Assembly (NCBI RefSeq): GCF_000829825.1
Contig: NZ_JXSL01000009.1
Span: 230,138 to 294,137, forward strand
Length of the DNA: 64,000 nucleotides
Origin: Paramagnetospirillum magnetotacticum MS-1
GTDB taxonomy: Bacteria > Pseudomonadota > Alphaproteobacteria > Rhodospirillales > Magnetospirillaceae
Direction: 5' to 3'
Shown piece by piece: positions 28,959-37,983 of the stretch; the stretch's first letter is position 1; the number at the start of each line of letters is the position of its first letter. A program made the position numbers and the translations under genes. The notes under the pieces are model-generated. The model was not told the DNA's origin, did no database searches, and saw only the letters and a program-made list of their open reading frames with translations.

Positions 28959-30716
28959 ATGGGGCTTGCAAGCCTATGGACCGCTATCAAGGCGCGTTTC
29001 AGGAAAGCAGAGGCCCCACCGGCTGGCGAAGCCCCTGCCGCGCCCAGGACCCCGAAGCTCCGGCCGCAATTGCCGCAATCCGGCTTCCTCGATCCCGATA
29101 CATTCGCCCAGGCCCTGCTGAAATCCTCGGCAAACGGAAAACCCGAAGACCACCGTCTCCACGTCTTCTCCCTGACCGACTTCCGCGACGCGGTCGGGAA
29201 CAAATGGGACAAGCTTAGCGGATTGCTGGAAGTGGCGGGCGACGCCATCATCCGCCGCCATGTGGATCTTTCCAAGGACGTGATCACCCGCCTGGATGCC
29301 GAAATCGCCTGCCTGTCCATGCCCACGGCCAACCGCCAGGAGGCCCGGGCCCAGGTCGCCTCCATCGCCGCCGACCTTTCGACCTATCTTTTCGGCGACG
29401 CCCTCATCGACGGAAGACGCCCCCAGGTGGTCGCCGCCAATATGGCGGTGAGAGATGCGGTGACCGACGAGGGAACCTTGGATCACGAGGCCATCCGCAA
29501 GGCGGTCGCCCAGGCGGGAGCCGCCCTGCTGCCTGGCCAGTCGGGTCTGTCGGCCCCCCATCGCGCCAGCTTGGCGGCCATGATGCCCCCCTCCTCTACG
29601 GCACGGCCCGTCGAGAAACCGGCCAAGGGCCCCGCTTATTCCATCAGCGGCGGCGACAGGCCCTATCACATTGACGAATCCTCCATGCCCAAATGGGTGA
29701 TGGATGAGCCCAAGACACGCGACGGCGAGCCGACCCGCACTTTGTCCATGGAGGGCGGCGGCGGACTTCTGGGCGCCGACGCTCCGCGCACCACCTTGGT
29801 GGTCGACGGCAAGACCTTGAACGGCGCCGATGCCCCGCGCGAAGTGCTGCGCATGGATGGGCCCATCCTGGCGGGAGCCGACGCCCCGCGCCAGGTGATG
29901 ACCGTCGCCGGAAAAGACGGCAAGGGCGCCGACTGGCTGGACGAGCAGATGGAACGTCAGGCCGAGGCCGGTCTGGCCTCGGACCATCACCTGACGCCGG
30001 AATCAAACCTGACACTGGTCTGGACCCCCACCTGGGTCGCCACCAAACGGGCGGTGGGGGCCTTTCACGCCAAGATCATCCGGGTCGACAAGGAAGGAGC
30101 GCCGCCACTGGAAGGCGCCTATGCCTATGCCGACGCGACCCCCATCGAATCACTGACCATGGACCGCTTCGTCGCCACCCAGGCGGCCTATGAGCTGAAG
30201 GATCTGTTCTATGGCCGCCACAAGCTGGGCCTGACGGTGCCGTTCCACTGGATGAGTCTGGCGCCACGCTGGCGCGACTGCATCCGCATCCCGTTCGAAA
30301 GCTGTCCGGCCCAGGCGCTTCGCAAGCATCTGAAGATCGAGATTTTCGGCCTGTCGCCCGCCGTTCCACCCCATGTGGTCGCCCGGCTGTTCCAGCCCCT
30401 GGAAAAGCTGGACTGCACCCTCATGGCCCGGCTGCCCCTGTCGGCGCCCGGCATGGTCAAGGCCTTGAAAGGGGTGAAGGCCATCGGGATCGATCTGGCC
30501 CAATTGTCGCCCCAGGAAAAGACCGGCGACGCCGAATTGCTGGAGCGCATGGAACGCTTCCGCGACGTGGCCCACAAATCGGGCATGGCCTGTTATGTCT
30601 GGGGCATCCGCCGCCGCCCGCTGATCACCGAAGTGATCAAGTCGGGCTTCTCCCTGGTCAACGGACCGGGGGTGATGACCGACATGTCCCATCCGAGGCC
30701 TGCCTCGGGGGGATGA
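28959..30716 (+). CDS. Unknown protein with 17-residue repeats and an EAL-like C-terminal region
   Basis: About 585 residues, no signal peptide. Residues ~1-45 are basic/Pro rich; ~45-200 are helical. Residues 272-322 hold three 17-residue units, each starting GADAPR, spaced exactly 51 bases (29772, 29823, 29874), with a fourth partial GAD. Residues ~350-580 resemble a catalytically dead EAL/phosphodiesterase-type barrel (PIESLTMDRF, KLGLTVPFHW, KLDCTLMARL, GVKAIGIDLA, YVWGIRRRPLITEVIKSGFSLVNG), but none of the EAL metal ligands are visible. This assignment is tentative. It starts at ATG 28959 after AAGGGGA. It converges on mrp with a short hairpin between. Confidence 0.65.
   Translation: MGLASLWTAIKARFRKAEAPPAGEAPAAPRTPKLRPQLPQSGFLDPDTFAQALLKSSANGKPEDHRLHVFSLTDFRDAVGNKWDKLSGLLEVAGDAIIRRHVDLSKDVITRLDAEIACLSMPTANRQEARAQVASIAADLSTYLFGDALIDGRRPQVVAANMAVRDAVTDEGTLDHEAIRKAVAQAGAALLPGQSGLSAPHRASLAAMMPPSSTARPVEKPAKGPAYSISGGDRPYHIDESSMPKWVMDEPKTRDGEPTRTLSMEGGGGLLGADAPRTTLVVDGKTLNGADAPREVLRMDGPILAGADAPRQVMTVAGKDGKGADWLDEQMERQAEAGLASDHHLTPESNLTLVWTPTWVATKRAVGAFHAKIIRVDKEGAPPLEGAYAYADATPIESLTMDRFVATQAAYELKDLFYGRHKLGLTVPFHWMSLAPRWRDCIRIPFESCPAQALRKHLKIEIFGLSPAVPPHVVARLFQPLEKLDCTLMARLPLSAPGMVKALKGVKAIGIDLAQLSPQEKTGDAELLERMERFRDVAHKSGMACYVWGIRRRPLITEVIKSGFSLVNGPGVMTDMSHPRPASGG
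29772..29924 (+). repeat. Three in-frame 51-bp coding repeats (GADAPR units)
   Basis: Units begin at 29772, 29823 and 29874. Each encodes Gly-Ala-Asp-Ala-Pro-Arg followed by 11 residues of the pattern x-V-L-x-V/M-D-G. The DNA is similar but not identical between units, as expected for repeats maintained at protein level. Confidence 0.8.
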
Positions 30717-30718
30717 GG

Positions 30719-30737
30719 GGCGGGCGAGATGCCCGCC
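30719..30737. terminator. Short hairpin between convergent genes
   Basis: GGCGGGC (30719-30725) pairs with GCCCGCC (30731-30737) around GAGAT. It lies in the 27-base gap between the unknown gene and mrp, and lacks a U-run on either side, so termination is only likely. Confidence 0.45.
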
Positions 30738-30743
30738 ATCACC

Positions 30744-31862
30744 CTATTCCATCACGATTCGCGGGCCCTTGCGGCTGCTTTGCAGGACCTGGACCTTGTC
30801 CCAGATCTTGGCGGCGATCTCCATATAGACCTTGGCGTGGGGGCTGTTGGGCTTGGAGATGACGATGGGCTCGCCCGCGTCCGCCGTCTGGCGGATGGAA
30901 ATGTCGAGCGGAACCTCGCCCAGGAAGTCGGCCGACAGGCGGGCGGCTTCCGCCTTGGCGCCGCCATGGCCGAAGATATGGGCTTCGTCGCCGCATTTGG
31001 GGCAGATGTAATAGCTCATATTCTCGATGATCCCCAGGACCGGCACATCCACCTTGCGGAACATGTTGAGGCCCTTGGTGGCGTCAAGCAGGGCGATGTC
31101 CTGGGGTGTGGACACGATCACCGCGCCGGTCAGCGGCACGCGCTGGGTCATGGTCAGCTGGGTGTCGCCGGTGCCCGGCGGCATGTCGATGATCATCACG
31201 TCCAGTTCGCCCCAATGGACGTCGCGCAAAAGCTGCTCCAGCGCTCCCATCACCATAGGGCCGCGCCAGATGATGGGCGAGTCCTCGGGCACCAGGAAGC
31301 CCATGGACATGCACTTCACGCCGTAATTCTCCATGGGCATCATGGTCTGGCCGTCGGGGCTGACCGGCTCGCCCGTGATGCCCAGCATGCGGGGCATGCT
31401 TGGCCCGAAGATATCGGCGTCGAACAGCCCGACCTTGAGCCCCATGCGCGAGAGCGCCATGGCGATATTGGTCGCCGTGGTCGACTTGCCCACGCCGCCC
31501 TTGCCCGAGGCGATGGCGACGATGGCCTTGACGCTGGGCAGCAAGGGCTGTTCCGCCTGATGACCATGACCGTGGCCGCCCTGGGGCGCGCCCTTGGGAC
31601 CGCCCTGGGTATTGCGCTCGGCGGTCAGCACGGCGGAAACAGACAGCACGCCCGGCAGATCGTGCACCGCCTTCTCGGCCGCCTTGCGCAGCGGCTCGAG
31701 ATGGGGGCCGCGTTGCGCATCCACCTCGATGGCGAAGGCCACATGGCCGTTCTTCACCGCCAGACCCGACACCATGCCGAGACTGACGATATCGGCCTTG
31801 CGGTCGGGATCGATGATCCGGCTCAGCGCCTCGACGATCTGCTGTTCGGTGACCTCGGCCAT
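30744..31862 (-). CDS. mrp: Mrp/ApbC/NBP35-family iron-sulfur carrier ATPase
   Basis: About 372 residues. N-terminal DUF59/MIP18-like domain (about 1-80), a Gly/His-rich linker (about 88-104), then deviant Walker A SGKGGVGKST near 117-126, a switch DMPPGTGDTQ and the CPKC Fe-S-binding pair near 283-286. It assembles or carries [4Fe-4S] clusters. It starts at ATG 31862 and is divergent from hflK across a 242-base gap. Confidence 0.93.
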   Translation of the reverse strand: MAEVTEQQIVEALSRIIDPDRKADIVSLGMVSGLAVKNGHVAFAIEVDAQRGPHLEPLRKAAEKAVHDLPGVLSVSAVLTAERNTQGGPKGAPQGGHGHGHQAEQPLLPSVKAIVAIASGKGGVGKSTTATNIAMALSRMGLKVGLFDADIFGPSMPRMLGITGEPVSPDGQTMMPMENYGVKCMSMGFLVPEDSPIIWRGPMVMGALEQLLRDVHWGELDVMIIDMPPGTGDTQLTMTQRVPLTGAVIVSTPQDIALLDATKGLNMFRKVDVPVLGIIENMSYYICPKCGDEAHIFGHGGAKAEAARLSADFLGEVPLDISIRQTADAGEPIVISKPNSPHAKVYMEIAAKIWDKVQVLQSSRKGPRIVME

Positions 31863-32104
31863 GCTGCCCTCTTCGCTGTAAAGACACAGTAAATTAGTTG
31901 GTTATACGCTTCCAAAGCGCACAAGCATCTCCTCATATAGGGGGCGCGACCCGGTTTGCAAAGCCGTTTCCGGGGCAATTTCAATATTGAAAACCCGTAA
32001 TGTGAACGGGCCCGCGTTGCGCGGGGCCAAAACCTGCCCTATGTTCCGGTGGCGCCTGTGGTTTTTCGGCAGGTACGACCGAGACTTCGACGAAGGGACG
32101 ATTC

Positions 32105-33238
32105 ATGGCTTGGAATCCTCGTGGCGGCGGCGGCCCCTGGGGCGGCGGCGGCGGTAACGGCGGCGGCCCGTGGGGCAATGGCGGCGGCAACCGCCCGGGC
32201 GGCGGCGGTAACGGCGGCGGCTTCGGCAATGGGCCGGACCTCGAGGACTTCATCCGCAAGGGCCAGGAACGCCTGCGCCGCGCCATGCAAGGTGGCCCCG
32301 GCAGCGGCGGCGGCGGCACCAAGGGCATCATCGCCCTGGCTGCGGTGGCGGTGGCTCTGTGGGCGGCGTCCGGCGTCTATAAGGTCAGCCCCGACGAGCA
32401 GGGCGTGGTCATGCGTTTCGGCCAATGGGTGGACACCACCGAGCCGGGCCTGCACTACCGCCTGCCCTATCCCATCGAGACGGTGCTGCTGCCCAAGGTG
32501 ACCAAGGTCAACCAGTTGCTGCTGGGCTCGCGCGCTGGCGCCGATCTGCGCGGCGGCGGACGGGCCACCGATGAAAGCCGCATGCTGACCGGCGACGAGA
32601 ATATCGTCGAGGCCGAGGCCGCGGTGTTCTGGCGCATCAAGGACGCCGGGAAATATCTGTTCGCCGTGCGTGATCCCGAACTGACCGTCAAGGTCGCCGC
32701 CGAAAGCGCGCTGCGCGAGGTGATCGGCCGCAACCCCATCCAGGCGGCTCTGTCCGACAAGCGCGAACTGATCGCCATCCAGGCCCAGGAAGAGCTGCAA
32801 CGCCTGCTGGACGCCTATGGCGCGGGCATTCATGTCCAACAGGTCCAGCTGCAGAAGGTCGATCCGCCCAGCGCGGTCATCGACGCCTTCAACGACGTAC
32901 AGCGCGCCCGCGCCGACCAGGAGCGCGCCCGCAACGAGGCCGAGGCCTACCGCAACGACATCATCCCCAGGGCGCGCGGCGAGGCCGAGCGCCTGACCCA
33001 GGAGGCCCAGGCCTATCGCGAGCAGGTGGTGGATCTGGCCCAGGGCGACGCCAAGCGCTTCTTGTCCCTGTACAACTCCTACAAGCTGTCCGAGGACGTG
33101 ACGGCCCGGCGCCTATACATCGAAACCATGGAAGAAGTCCTGAAGGGAGCCACCAAGGTGGTCATCGATCCCTCGGCCAGGGGTCTGGTCCCCTATCTGC
33201 CGCTGCCTGAATTGAAGAAGCAGGGAGGCGCCAAATGA
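32105..33238 (+). CDS. hflK: HflK, SPFH-family regulator of FtsH
   Basis: About 377 residues. The first ~70 residues are Gly/Asn/Pro rich and cytoplasmic, as is typical of HflK. One TM (about 75-95) leads into the SPFH domain (YKVSPDEQGVVMRFGQW) and a long periplasmic helical region (RARADQERARNEAEAYRN). With HflC it forms the membrane cage around FtsH. It starts at ATG 32105 after GAAGGGA. Its end overlaps hflC (ATGA). Confidence 0.95.
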   Translation: MAWNPRGGGGPWGGGGGNGGGPWGNGGGNRPGGGGNGGGFGNGPDLEDFIRKGQERLRRAMQGGPGSGGGGTKGIIALAAVAVALWAASGVYKVSPDEQGVVMRFGQWVDTTEPGLHYRLPYPIETVLLPKVTKVNQLLLGSRAGADLRGGGRATDESRMLTGDENIVEAEAAVFWRIKDAGKYLFAVRDPELTVKVAAESALREVIGRNPIQAALSDKRELIAIQAQEELQRLLDAYGAGIHVQQVQLQKVDPPSAVIDAFNDVQRARADQERARNEAEAYRNDIIPRARGEAERLTQEAQAYREQVVDLAQGDAKRFLSLYNSYKLSEDVTARRLYIETMEEVLKGATKVVIDPSARGLVPYLPLPELKKQGGAK

Positions 33239-34113
33239 GCCGCTCCCTCTTCGCCACCGCCGCGGCGGCCGCCATCCTCCTGATGCTGGCCTCGTCTTCG
33301 CTGTTCATCGTCAATCAGGCGGAGCAGGCCCTGGTGCTGCGCTTCGGCGCCCACCGCGCCACCATCAAGGAGCCCGGCCTGCACGTCAAACTGCCCTTCG
33401 TCGAGGATGTGGTTCGCTATGACAACCGCCTCCTGGCGCTGGACCCGCCCGACGAGCAGATCATCATGGGCGACCAGAAGCGCATCGTGGTCGATACCTT
33501 CACCCGCTACCGCATCGCCGACCCCCTGAAGTTCTATCAGGCGGTGCGCACCGAGATGCAGGCCCGCGGCCAGATGACCCAGATCGTCTCCTCGGCCATG
33601 CGCCGGGTGATGGGTCAGGTGATGCTGCCCTCGCTGCTATCGGACGAACGCGCCAAGATCATGGAGCAGATTCAGCACGAAGTGGCCGAACGCTCCCTTC
33701 GCGAGATGGGTATCGAGGTGGTGGATGTTCGGCTGCGCCGCGCCGACCTGCCGGAAGAAACCAGCCAGTCCATCTACGACCGCATGAAGTCCGAGCGTGA
33801 ACGCCAGGCCAAGGAGGCCCGCGCCCAGGGCTATGAGTGGAGCCAGCAGATCCGCGCCCGCGCCGACCGCGAACGCACCGTGCTGCTGGCCGAGGCCCAA
33901 CGCCAGGCCCAGATCGAGCGCGGCCAGGGCGATGCCGAGGCCAACCGCATCCTGTCCGAGGCCTTCGGCAAGGACCTGCAGTTCTTCACCTTGTACCGTT
34001 CGCTCCAGGCCTACCGCTCCGCGTTGGGTGACGGCAGCACCACCATGGTTCTGTCGCCCGACAACGAGTTCCTGAAAGCCTTCGGCTCCGGTCCGGGCCG
34101 CAGGGGCCAATGA
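33235..34113 (+). CDS. hflC: HflC, SPFH-family regulator of FtsH
   Basis: About 292 residues. N-terminal TM (about 7-24), SPFH core (LFIVNQAEQALVLRFGAH; FVEDVVRYDNRLLALD), and a charged helix with repeated E/R-Q-A-K-E-A-R-A-Q-G. Partner of HflK; the genes overlap by four bases and so does the next gene, so stoichiometric expression is likely. Confidence 0.95.
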   Translation: MSRSLFATAAAAAILLMLASSSLFIVNQAEQALVLRFGAHRATIKEPGLHVKLPFVEDVVRYDNRLLALDPPDEQIIMGDQKRIVVDTFTRYRIADPLKFYQAVRTEMQARGQMTQIVSSAMRRVMGQVMLPSLLSDERAKIMEQIQHEVAERSLREMGIEVVDVRLRRADLPEETSQSIYDRMKSERERQAKEARAQGYEWSQQIRARADRERTVLLAEAQRQAQIERGQGDAEANRILSEAFGKDLQFFTLYRSLQAYRSALGDGSTTMVLSPDNEFLKAFGSGPGRRGQ

Positions 34114-34310
34114 CCGACCTGATGACCGCCCTGGCGCTGGTCCTCGTCATCGAGGGCCTCGCCTGGGCGGCCTTCCCCGAGGCCATGAAGCGCATGATGG
34201 CCCAGGTTCTGGTCATGCCGTCCGACCTGCTGCGCGGCGTCGGGCTGTTCATGGCCATTCTGGGAATTCTTGGGGTCTGGCTGGTGCGGTCCGCCTTCAT
34301 CACGCCATAG
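34110..34310 (+). CDS. DUF2065 small membrane protein
   Basis: About 66 residues with two hydrophobic helices (about 3-20, 40-62) and the family pattern VLVIEGLAWAAFPEAMKRM. DUF2065 genes commonly follow hflKC; the function is unknown. The ATG overlaps the hflC stop. Confidence 0.88.
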   Translation: MTDLMTALALVLVIEGLAWAAFPEAMKRMMAQVLVMPSDLLRGVGLFMAILGILGVWLVRSAFITP

Positions 34311-34416
34311 TTGCCCTTCATACTCGCCCACCGCTTGCCAGCCGCGTCAACCCGGCTAATATCCATAGCGTCCCTGCCCTGGCCGGGACGGCGTCCATTC
34401 CGGAGGATCTTCTCCA

Positions 34417-35928
34417 GTGTTCATCGCAAGTCGTGACCGATTCCTCGGCTCCGCGCGCCGTTTGGCTGGCGCCCTGGCCGTCTTCACCCTGCTCGTCCCT
34501 GGCATGGCCAGCGCAGGCGCCCCGCCCGGCGGCTTCGCCGATCTGGCCGAACGGCTGCTTCCCGCCGTGGTCAACATCTCGACCACCCAGACCATGAAGC
34601 CCAGCCAGGGCGCGCCCGAACTGCCGCAATTCCCGCCGGGATCGCCCCTGGAGGAGTTCTTCAAGGAATTCATGGAGCGCCAGCAGGGCGGCAAAAGCCC
34701 CGACGCGCCGTCACGCAAGGCCACCTCGCTGGGCTCGGGCTTCATCATCGACGCGGCGGGCTATATCGTCACCAACAACCACGTCATCGCCGATGCCGAC
34801 GAGATCAGCGTCAAGCTGCATGACGACACGGTGTTCCAGGCCACATTGGTGGGCCGCGATCCCAAGGTGGATCTGGCGCTGTTGAAGATCGAACCCGGCA
34901 AGAAGCCCCTGGTCCCCGTGCCCTTCGGCAATTCCGACGAGGCCCGCGTCGGCGACTGGGTGCTGGCCATCGGCAATCCCTTCGGCTTTGGCGGAACGGT
35001 CACGGCGGGCATCGTCTCGGCCAGGGCCCGCGACATCAATGCCGGACCCTATGACGACTTCCTGCAGACCGACGCCGCCATCAACCGCGGCAATTCGGGC
35101 GGCCCCATGTTCAACATGAAGGGCGAGGTCATCGGCATCAACTCGGCCATCATCTCGCCGTCGGGCGGCTCCATCGGCATCGGCTTCGCCGTGCCCGCCG
35201 CGCTGGCCGTGCCTGTGCTGGACGATCTTCGCAAATTCGGCAAGGTGCGGCGCGGCTGGCTGGGCATCCGCATCCAGTCCCTGGACACCGACATGGCCGA
35301 GAATATCGGCCTGCCCGATCAGAAGGGCGCTTTGGTGGCCAAGGTCGATCCCAACGGCCCCGGCGTCAAGGCGGGCCTGAAGGACGGCGACGTGGTGCTG
35401 AAATTCGACGGCAAGGACATCACCGAGATGCGCCGCCTGCCCCGCTATGTGGCCTCCACTCCCATCGGCAAGAAGGTGGACGTGGTCATCTGGCGCGACG
35501 GCAAGCGCCAGACCATCACCGCCAGCGTGGGCGAGATGCCCGAGGACCCGGCCGAACAGCAGGTCAAAGGCAAGCCCGAAAGCCCGAAGCCCCAGGCAAA
35601 CAAGGACGGCATCCTGACCATCCCCGGCGCGGGCCTGACCGTCTCTTCCCTCACCGCCCAACTGCGCGAGCGCTTCGGCCTTGACGAGGAGGCCAAGGGT
35701 ATCGTCGTCACCGAGGTCAAGCCCGACAGCCCGGCCGCCGAAAAGGGCATGCGCCCCGGCGACATGATCATCGAGGCCGATCACAAGCCGGTACGCTCGC
35801 CCGCCGATCTGGGCAAGCTGATCGACGAAGGTCGCCGGGCCGGGGCCAAGTCGCTGCTGCTGCGGGTGGAAAACCCCCAGCAACTGCGCTACATCGCCCT
35901 GCCGCTGGCCGAGGGCAAGAAGAAGTAG
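34417..35928 (+). CDS. degP: DegP/HtrA-type periplasmic serine protease
   Basis: About 503 residues. Signal peptide (about 1-33, ending ASA). Protease domain with His in NNHVIADADEI, Asp in VDLALLKIEPG, Ser in NRGNSGGPMF and the Q-linker loop KPSQGAPELPQFPPGSP. Two PDZ domains (about 285-375 and 420-500). Degrades or refolds damaged envelope proteins. It starts at GTG 34417 with GGAGGA upstream. It sits 106 bases after the hflKC-DUF2065 operon, a common alphaproteobacterial order, and is followed by a strong terminator. Confidence 0.93.
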   Translation: MFIASRDRFLGSARRLAGALAVFTLLVPGMASAGAPPGGFADLAERLLPAVVNISTTQTMKPSQGAPELPQFPPGSPLEEFFKEFMERQQGGKSPDAPSRKATSLGSGFIIDAAGYIVTNNHVIADADEISVKLHDDTVFQATLVGRDPKVDLALLKIEPGKKPLVPVPFGNSDEARVGDWVLAIGNPFGFGGTVTAGIVSARARDINAGPYDDFLQTDAAINRGNSGGPMFNMKGEVIGINSAIISPSGGSIGIGFAVPAALAVPVLDDLRKFGKVRRGWLGIRIQSLDTDMAENIGLPDQKGALVAKVDPNGPGVKAGLKDGDVVLKFDGKDITEMRRLPRYVASTPIGKKVDVVIWRDGKRQTITASVGEMPEDPAEQQVKGKPESPKPQANKDGILTIPGAGLTVSSLTAQLRERFGLDEEAKGIVVTEVKPDSPAAEKGMRPGDMIIEADHKPVRSPADLGKLIDEGRRAGAKSLLLRVENPQQLRYIALPLAEGKKK

Positions 35929-35954
35929 GGCCGGGTTTCCGATCCGAACGGACG

Positions 35955-35993
35955 AGGGGCGGGTCTTGCCAAGGACCCGCCCCTTTAGTTTTT
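35955..35993 (+). terminator. Intrinsic terminator after degP
   Basis: AGGGGCGGGTC (35955-35965) pairs with GACCCGCCCCT (35974-35984), loop TTGCCAAG, followed by TTAGTTTTT. Confidence 0.88.
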
Positions 35994-36003
35994 CCCCGAT
36001 ATA

Positions 36004-36091
36004 TTCACCACGAAGGCACGAAGATCAGGAAGAAACACGAAGAGGAATTCATCCTTCATGCCCCTTCGTGTCTTCGCGCCTTCGTGGTGAA
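36004..36091. repeat. Long-armed imperfect inverted repeat
   Basis: Arms of 21 bases at 36004-36024 and 36071-36091 match at 20 of 21 positions (TTCACCACGAAGGC... and its complement). It belongs to the CACGAAGGCACGAAG type of intergenic repeat seen in many bacterial genomes. It lies between the terminators of the two convergent operons. Confidence 0.8.
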
Positions 36092-36121
36092 GCAGGCATT
36101 CACGCCCCTGGAGCCTACCCG

Positions 36122-36164
36122 GCAAAAAATGCCGAAGGCCCGCCGGAGCACACTCCGGCGGGCC
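36122..36164 (-). terminator. Intrinsic terminator after flgH
   Basis: GGCCCGCCGGAG (36137-36148) pairs perfectly with CTCCGGCGGGCC (36153-36164) around a 4-base loop. On the minus strand it is followed by TTCGGCATTTTTT. Ends the flgF-flgG-flgA-flgH transcript. Confidence 0.88.
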
Positions 36165-36184
36165 GTTCATGGGAAGGCTTCCGA

Positions 36185-36976
36185 TCAGAACGGGAAGATG
36201 ATGTCGAAGATCTGCTGGCCGTAACGCGGCTGGGTCAGATCGCTGACCATGCCGCGGCCGCCGTAATAGACGCGGGCCTCGGCGATCTTTTCCGAACTGA
36301 CCGAGTTGGACGAGCTGATGTCTTCCGGACGGATGATGCCCTGGATGGACAATTCGCGCATCTCGTAGTTCACCCGGAATTCCTGGCGTCCCGAGATCAC
36401 CAGATTGCCGTTGGGCAGAACCTGGGTGATCACGGCGGCCATGCTCATGGTGATGCTTTCCGTCCGGGTTGTGTTGCCCGAATTGGTCACCGCCGAAGTG
36501 GACGACAGATCGGCCAGACTGGCCAGATTGATGTTGGGCAGCAATTTGGCCAACTGGGACTCCAGGCCCACGGCAGTTATGGACGAGCCGGTGGTGCCCG
36601 AGCCTGCCTTTTCCGAGCCGGTGCGCGAATTGGTGAGACCGGTCGTCAGCGTGGCACTGTCGGAGATGGACACCGCCACGGTCAGGATATCGCCCACATC
36701 CTTGGCGCGCTGGTCCTTGAAGAAGGCCCGCGCACCCGGCCGCCACAGGGAATTGGCGTTCTGTGGAGGAGCCGAAGGCTGCGGCATGGGCATGCTGACC
36801 GGCTGGTAACCCGACGCCTGGGTGGGATTGCTGATGGGCGAACTTTGGGGGCCGGAGCCCACTTCCGACATGCGGGTCAGCATATTGCAGGCCGACAGTT
36901 CGGAGATGGCGGCAACCACGGCCACGACGCGCAGGGCCTTGGCGCTGAACAGGCGGGAGGCGGGAATGGCGGACAT
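36185..36976 (-). CDS. flgH: FlgH, flagellar L-ring protein
   Basis: About 263 residues. Lipoprotein signal peptide with Cys 30 (ISELSAC). The FlgH core is evident (RAFFKDQRAKDVGDILTVAV, LPNGNLVISGRQEFRVNYEMRELSIQGIIRPEDI, YYGGRGMVSDLTQPRYGQQIFDIIFPF). Forms the outer-membrane ring of the flagellar basal body. Last gene of the operon, 22 bases after flgA. Confidence 0.95.
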   Translation of the reverse strand: MSAIPASRLFSAKALRVVAVVAAISELSACNMLTRMSEVGSGPQSSPISNPTQASGYQPVSMPMPQPSAPPQNANSLWRPGARAFFKDQRAKDVGDILTVAVSISDSATLTTGLTNSRTGSEKAGSGTTGSSITAVGLESQLAKLLPNINLASLADLSSTSAVTNSGNTTRTESITMSMAAVITQVLPNGNLVISGRQEFRVNYEMRELSIQGIIRPEDISSSNSVSSEKIAEARVYYGGRGMVSDLTQPRYGQQIFDIIFPF

Positions 36977-36998
36977 GATTTACTTCTCCCGATCAGGC

Positions 36999-37973
36999 TT
37001 AATTATGGGCCAGGGCGCGCATGCCGCCCGACATCACCGACACCTGGCCGGGGCCTTCGATGCGGGCGTCGACGGTCTGCTTGCTTTGCACATTGGTGAC
37101 GCGGATGACGTCGCCGACACTGCCGTCCTCCATGGCGCGGCCCTGGGCGGTCAGAGTCATGAACTTCGAGCGCAGCACGATGGTCACCGAGCTGTTCTTG
37201 CCCACCGCCAACGGCTTTTGCACTTCGTTGGTGCGCACCGGCACGCCAGCGCGCAGCTGATAGCGGGGCTCCTGGCCGATGAGCATGCGGGGATTGCTGA
37301 CGATATCGCGCCGCACCACTTCCTCGCGCACTTCGACCCACTGGATATCGGCCTCGGCAATCACCTCGCCACGGCCCATGGCATGGGCCAGGACGGGAAT
37401 GCGGGCCGAGGCGTAGACGCTGCCCATGACCTTGAAGCGGACGGAATTGGGCGCCCCGGCCGGAGATTCCACCACCGCCTGAAAGCGGTTCATGCGCGGA
37501 TCATAGGACAGGTCCTTGATCGCCACGGTGGGGCTGGCATTGGCCGGAATGACGATGTGTAGCTGCTGACGGTTGCTGATCTCGATGGTGGCTCCGGCGG
37601 GCGCGCCCTCCATGGACAAAGCTTCCTTCAGCTCGGTCTCGATGGTACGGATATCGACGCTTTGGCCCGCGCGCTCGACCACCGTGCGCTCGAAAGCCGA
37701 AGCCGGGCGCCAGTCGATGCCGTAAGACTGGGCCACCGCCATCAGCCAGCGGGTTTCCAGCGTGATCCGCTTGCCCGGCGCCGGCGCGTTGGCCAGCGGC
37801 GTTCCGGCCTTGTCGCCGATATTCTCCCAGATATCGCCCAGCGTGATGGCGTCGCCGGTGAGAACCGCGTTGGGTTTCAACTGGGGCGGCAGTTCGGCGG
37901 CATTGGCCGTCCCGAAGGCGGCGGCGAAAGCCAGTCCGGCGATAGTGGCGCGAAGGCAGAGGCGGCGGATCAT
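36999..37973 (-). CDS. flgA: FlgA, P-ring assembly chaperone
   Basis: About 324 residues. Signal peptide (about 1-26, ANA). Residues 180-320 form the SAF/FlgA domain (AHAMGRGEVIAEADIQWVEV, LIGQEPRYQLRAGVPVRTNEVQ, VTIVLRSKFMTLTAQGRAMEDG). Chaperone for P-ring (FlgI) assembly in the periplasm; flgI is not in the window. It lies 10 bases after flgG. Confidence 0.93.
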   Translation of the reverse strand: MIRRLCLRATIAGLAFAAAFGTANAAELPPQLKPNAVLTGDAITLGDIWENIGDKAGTPLANAPAPGKRITLETRWLMAVAQSYGIDWRPASAFERTVVERAGQSVDIRTIETELKEALSMEGAPAGATIEISNRQQLHIVIPANASPTVAIKDLSYDPRMNRFQAVVESPAGAPNSVRFKVMGSVYASARIPVLAHAMGRGEVIAEADIQWVEVREEVVRRDIVSNPRMLIGQEPRYQLRAGVPVRTNEVQKPLAVGKNSSVTIVLRSKFMTLTAQGRAMEDGSVGDVIRVTNVQSKQTVDARIEGPGQVSVMSGGMRALAHN

Positions 37974-37983
37974 GATGGCCTCA

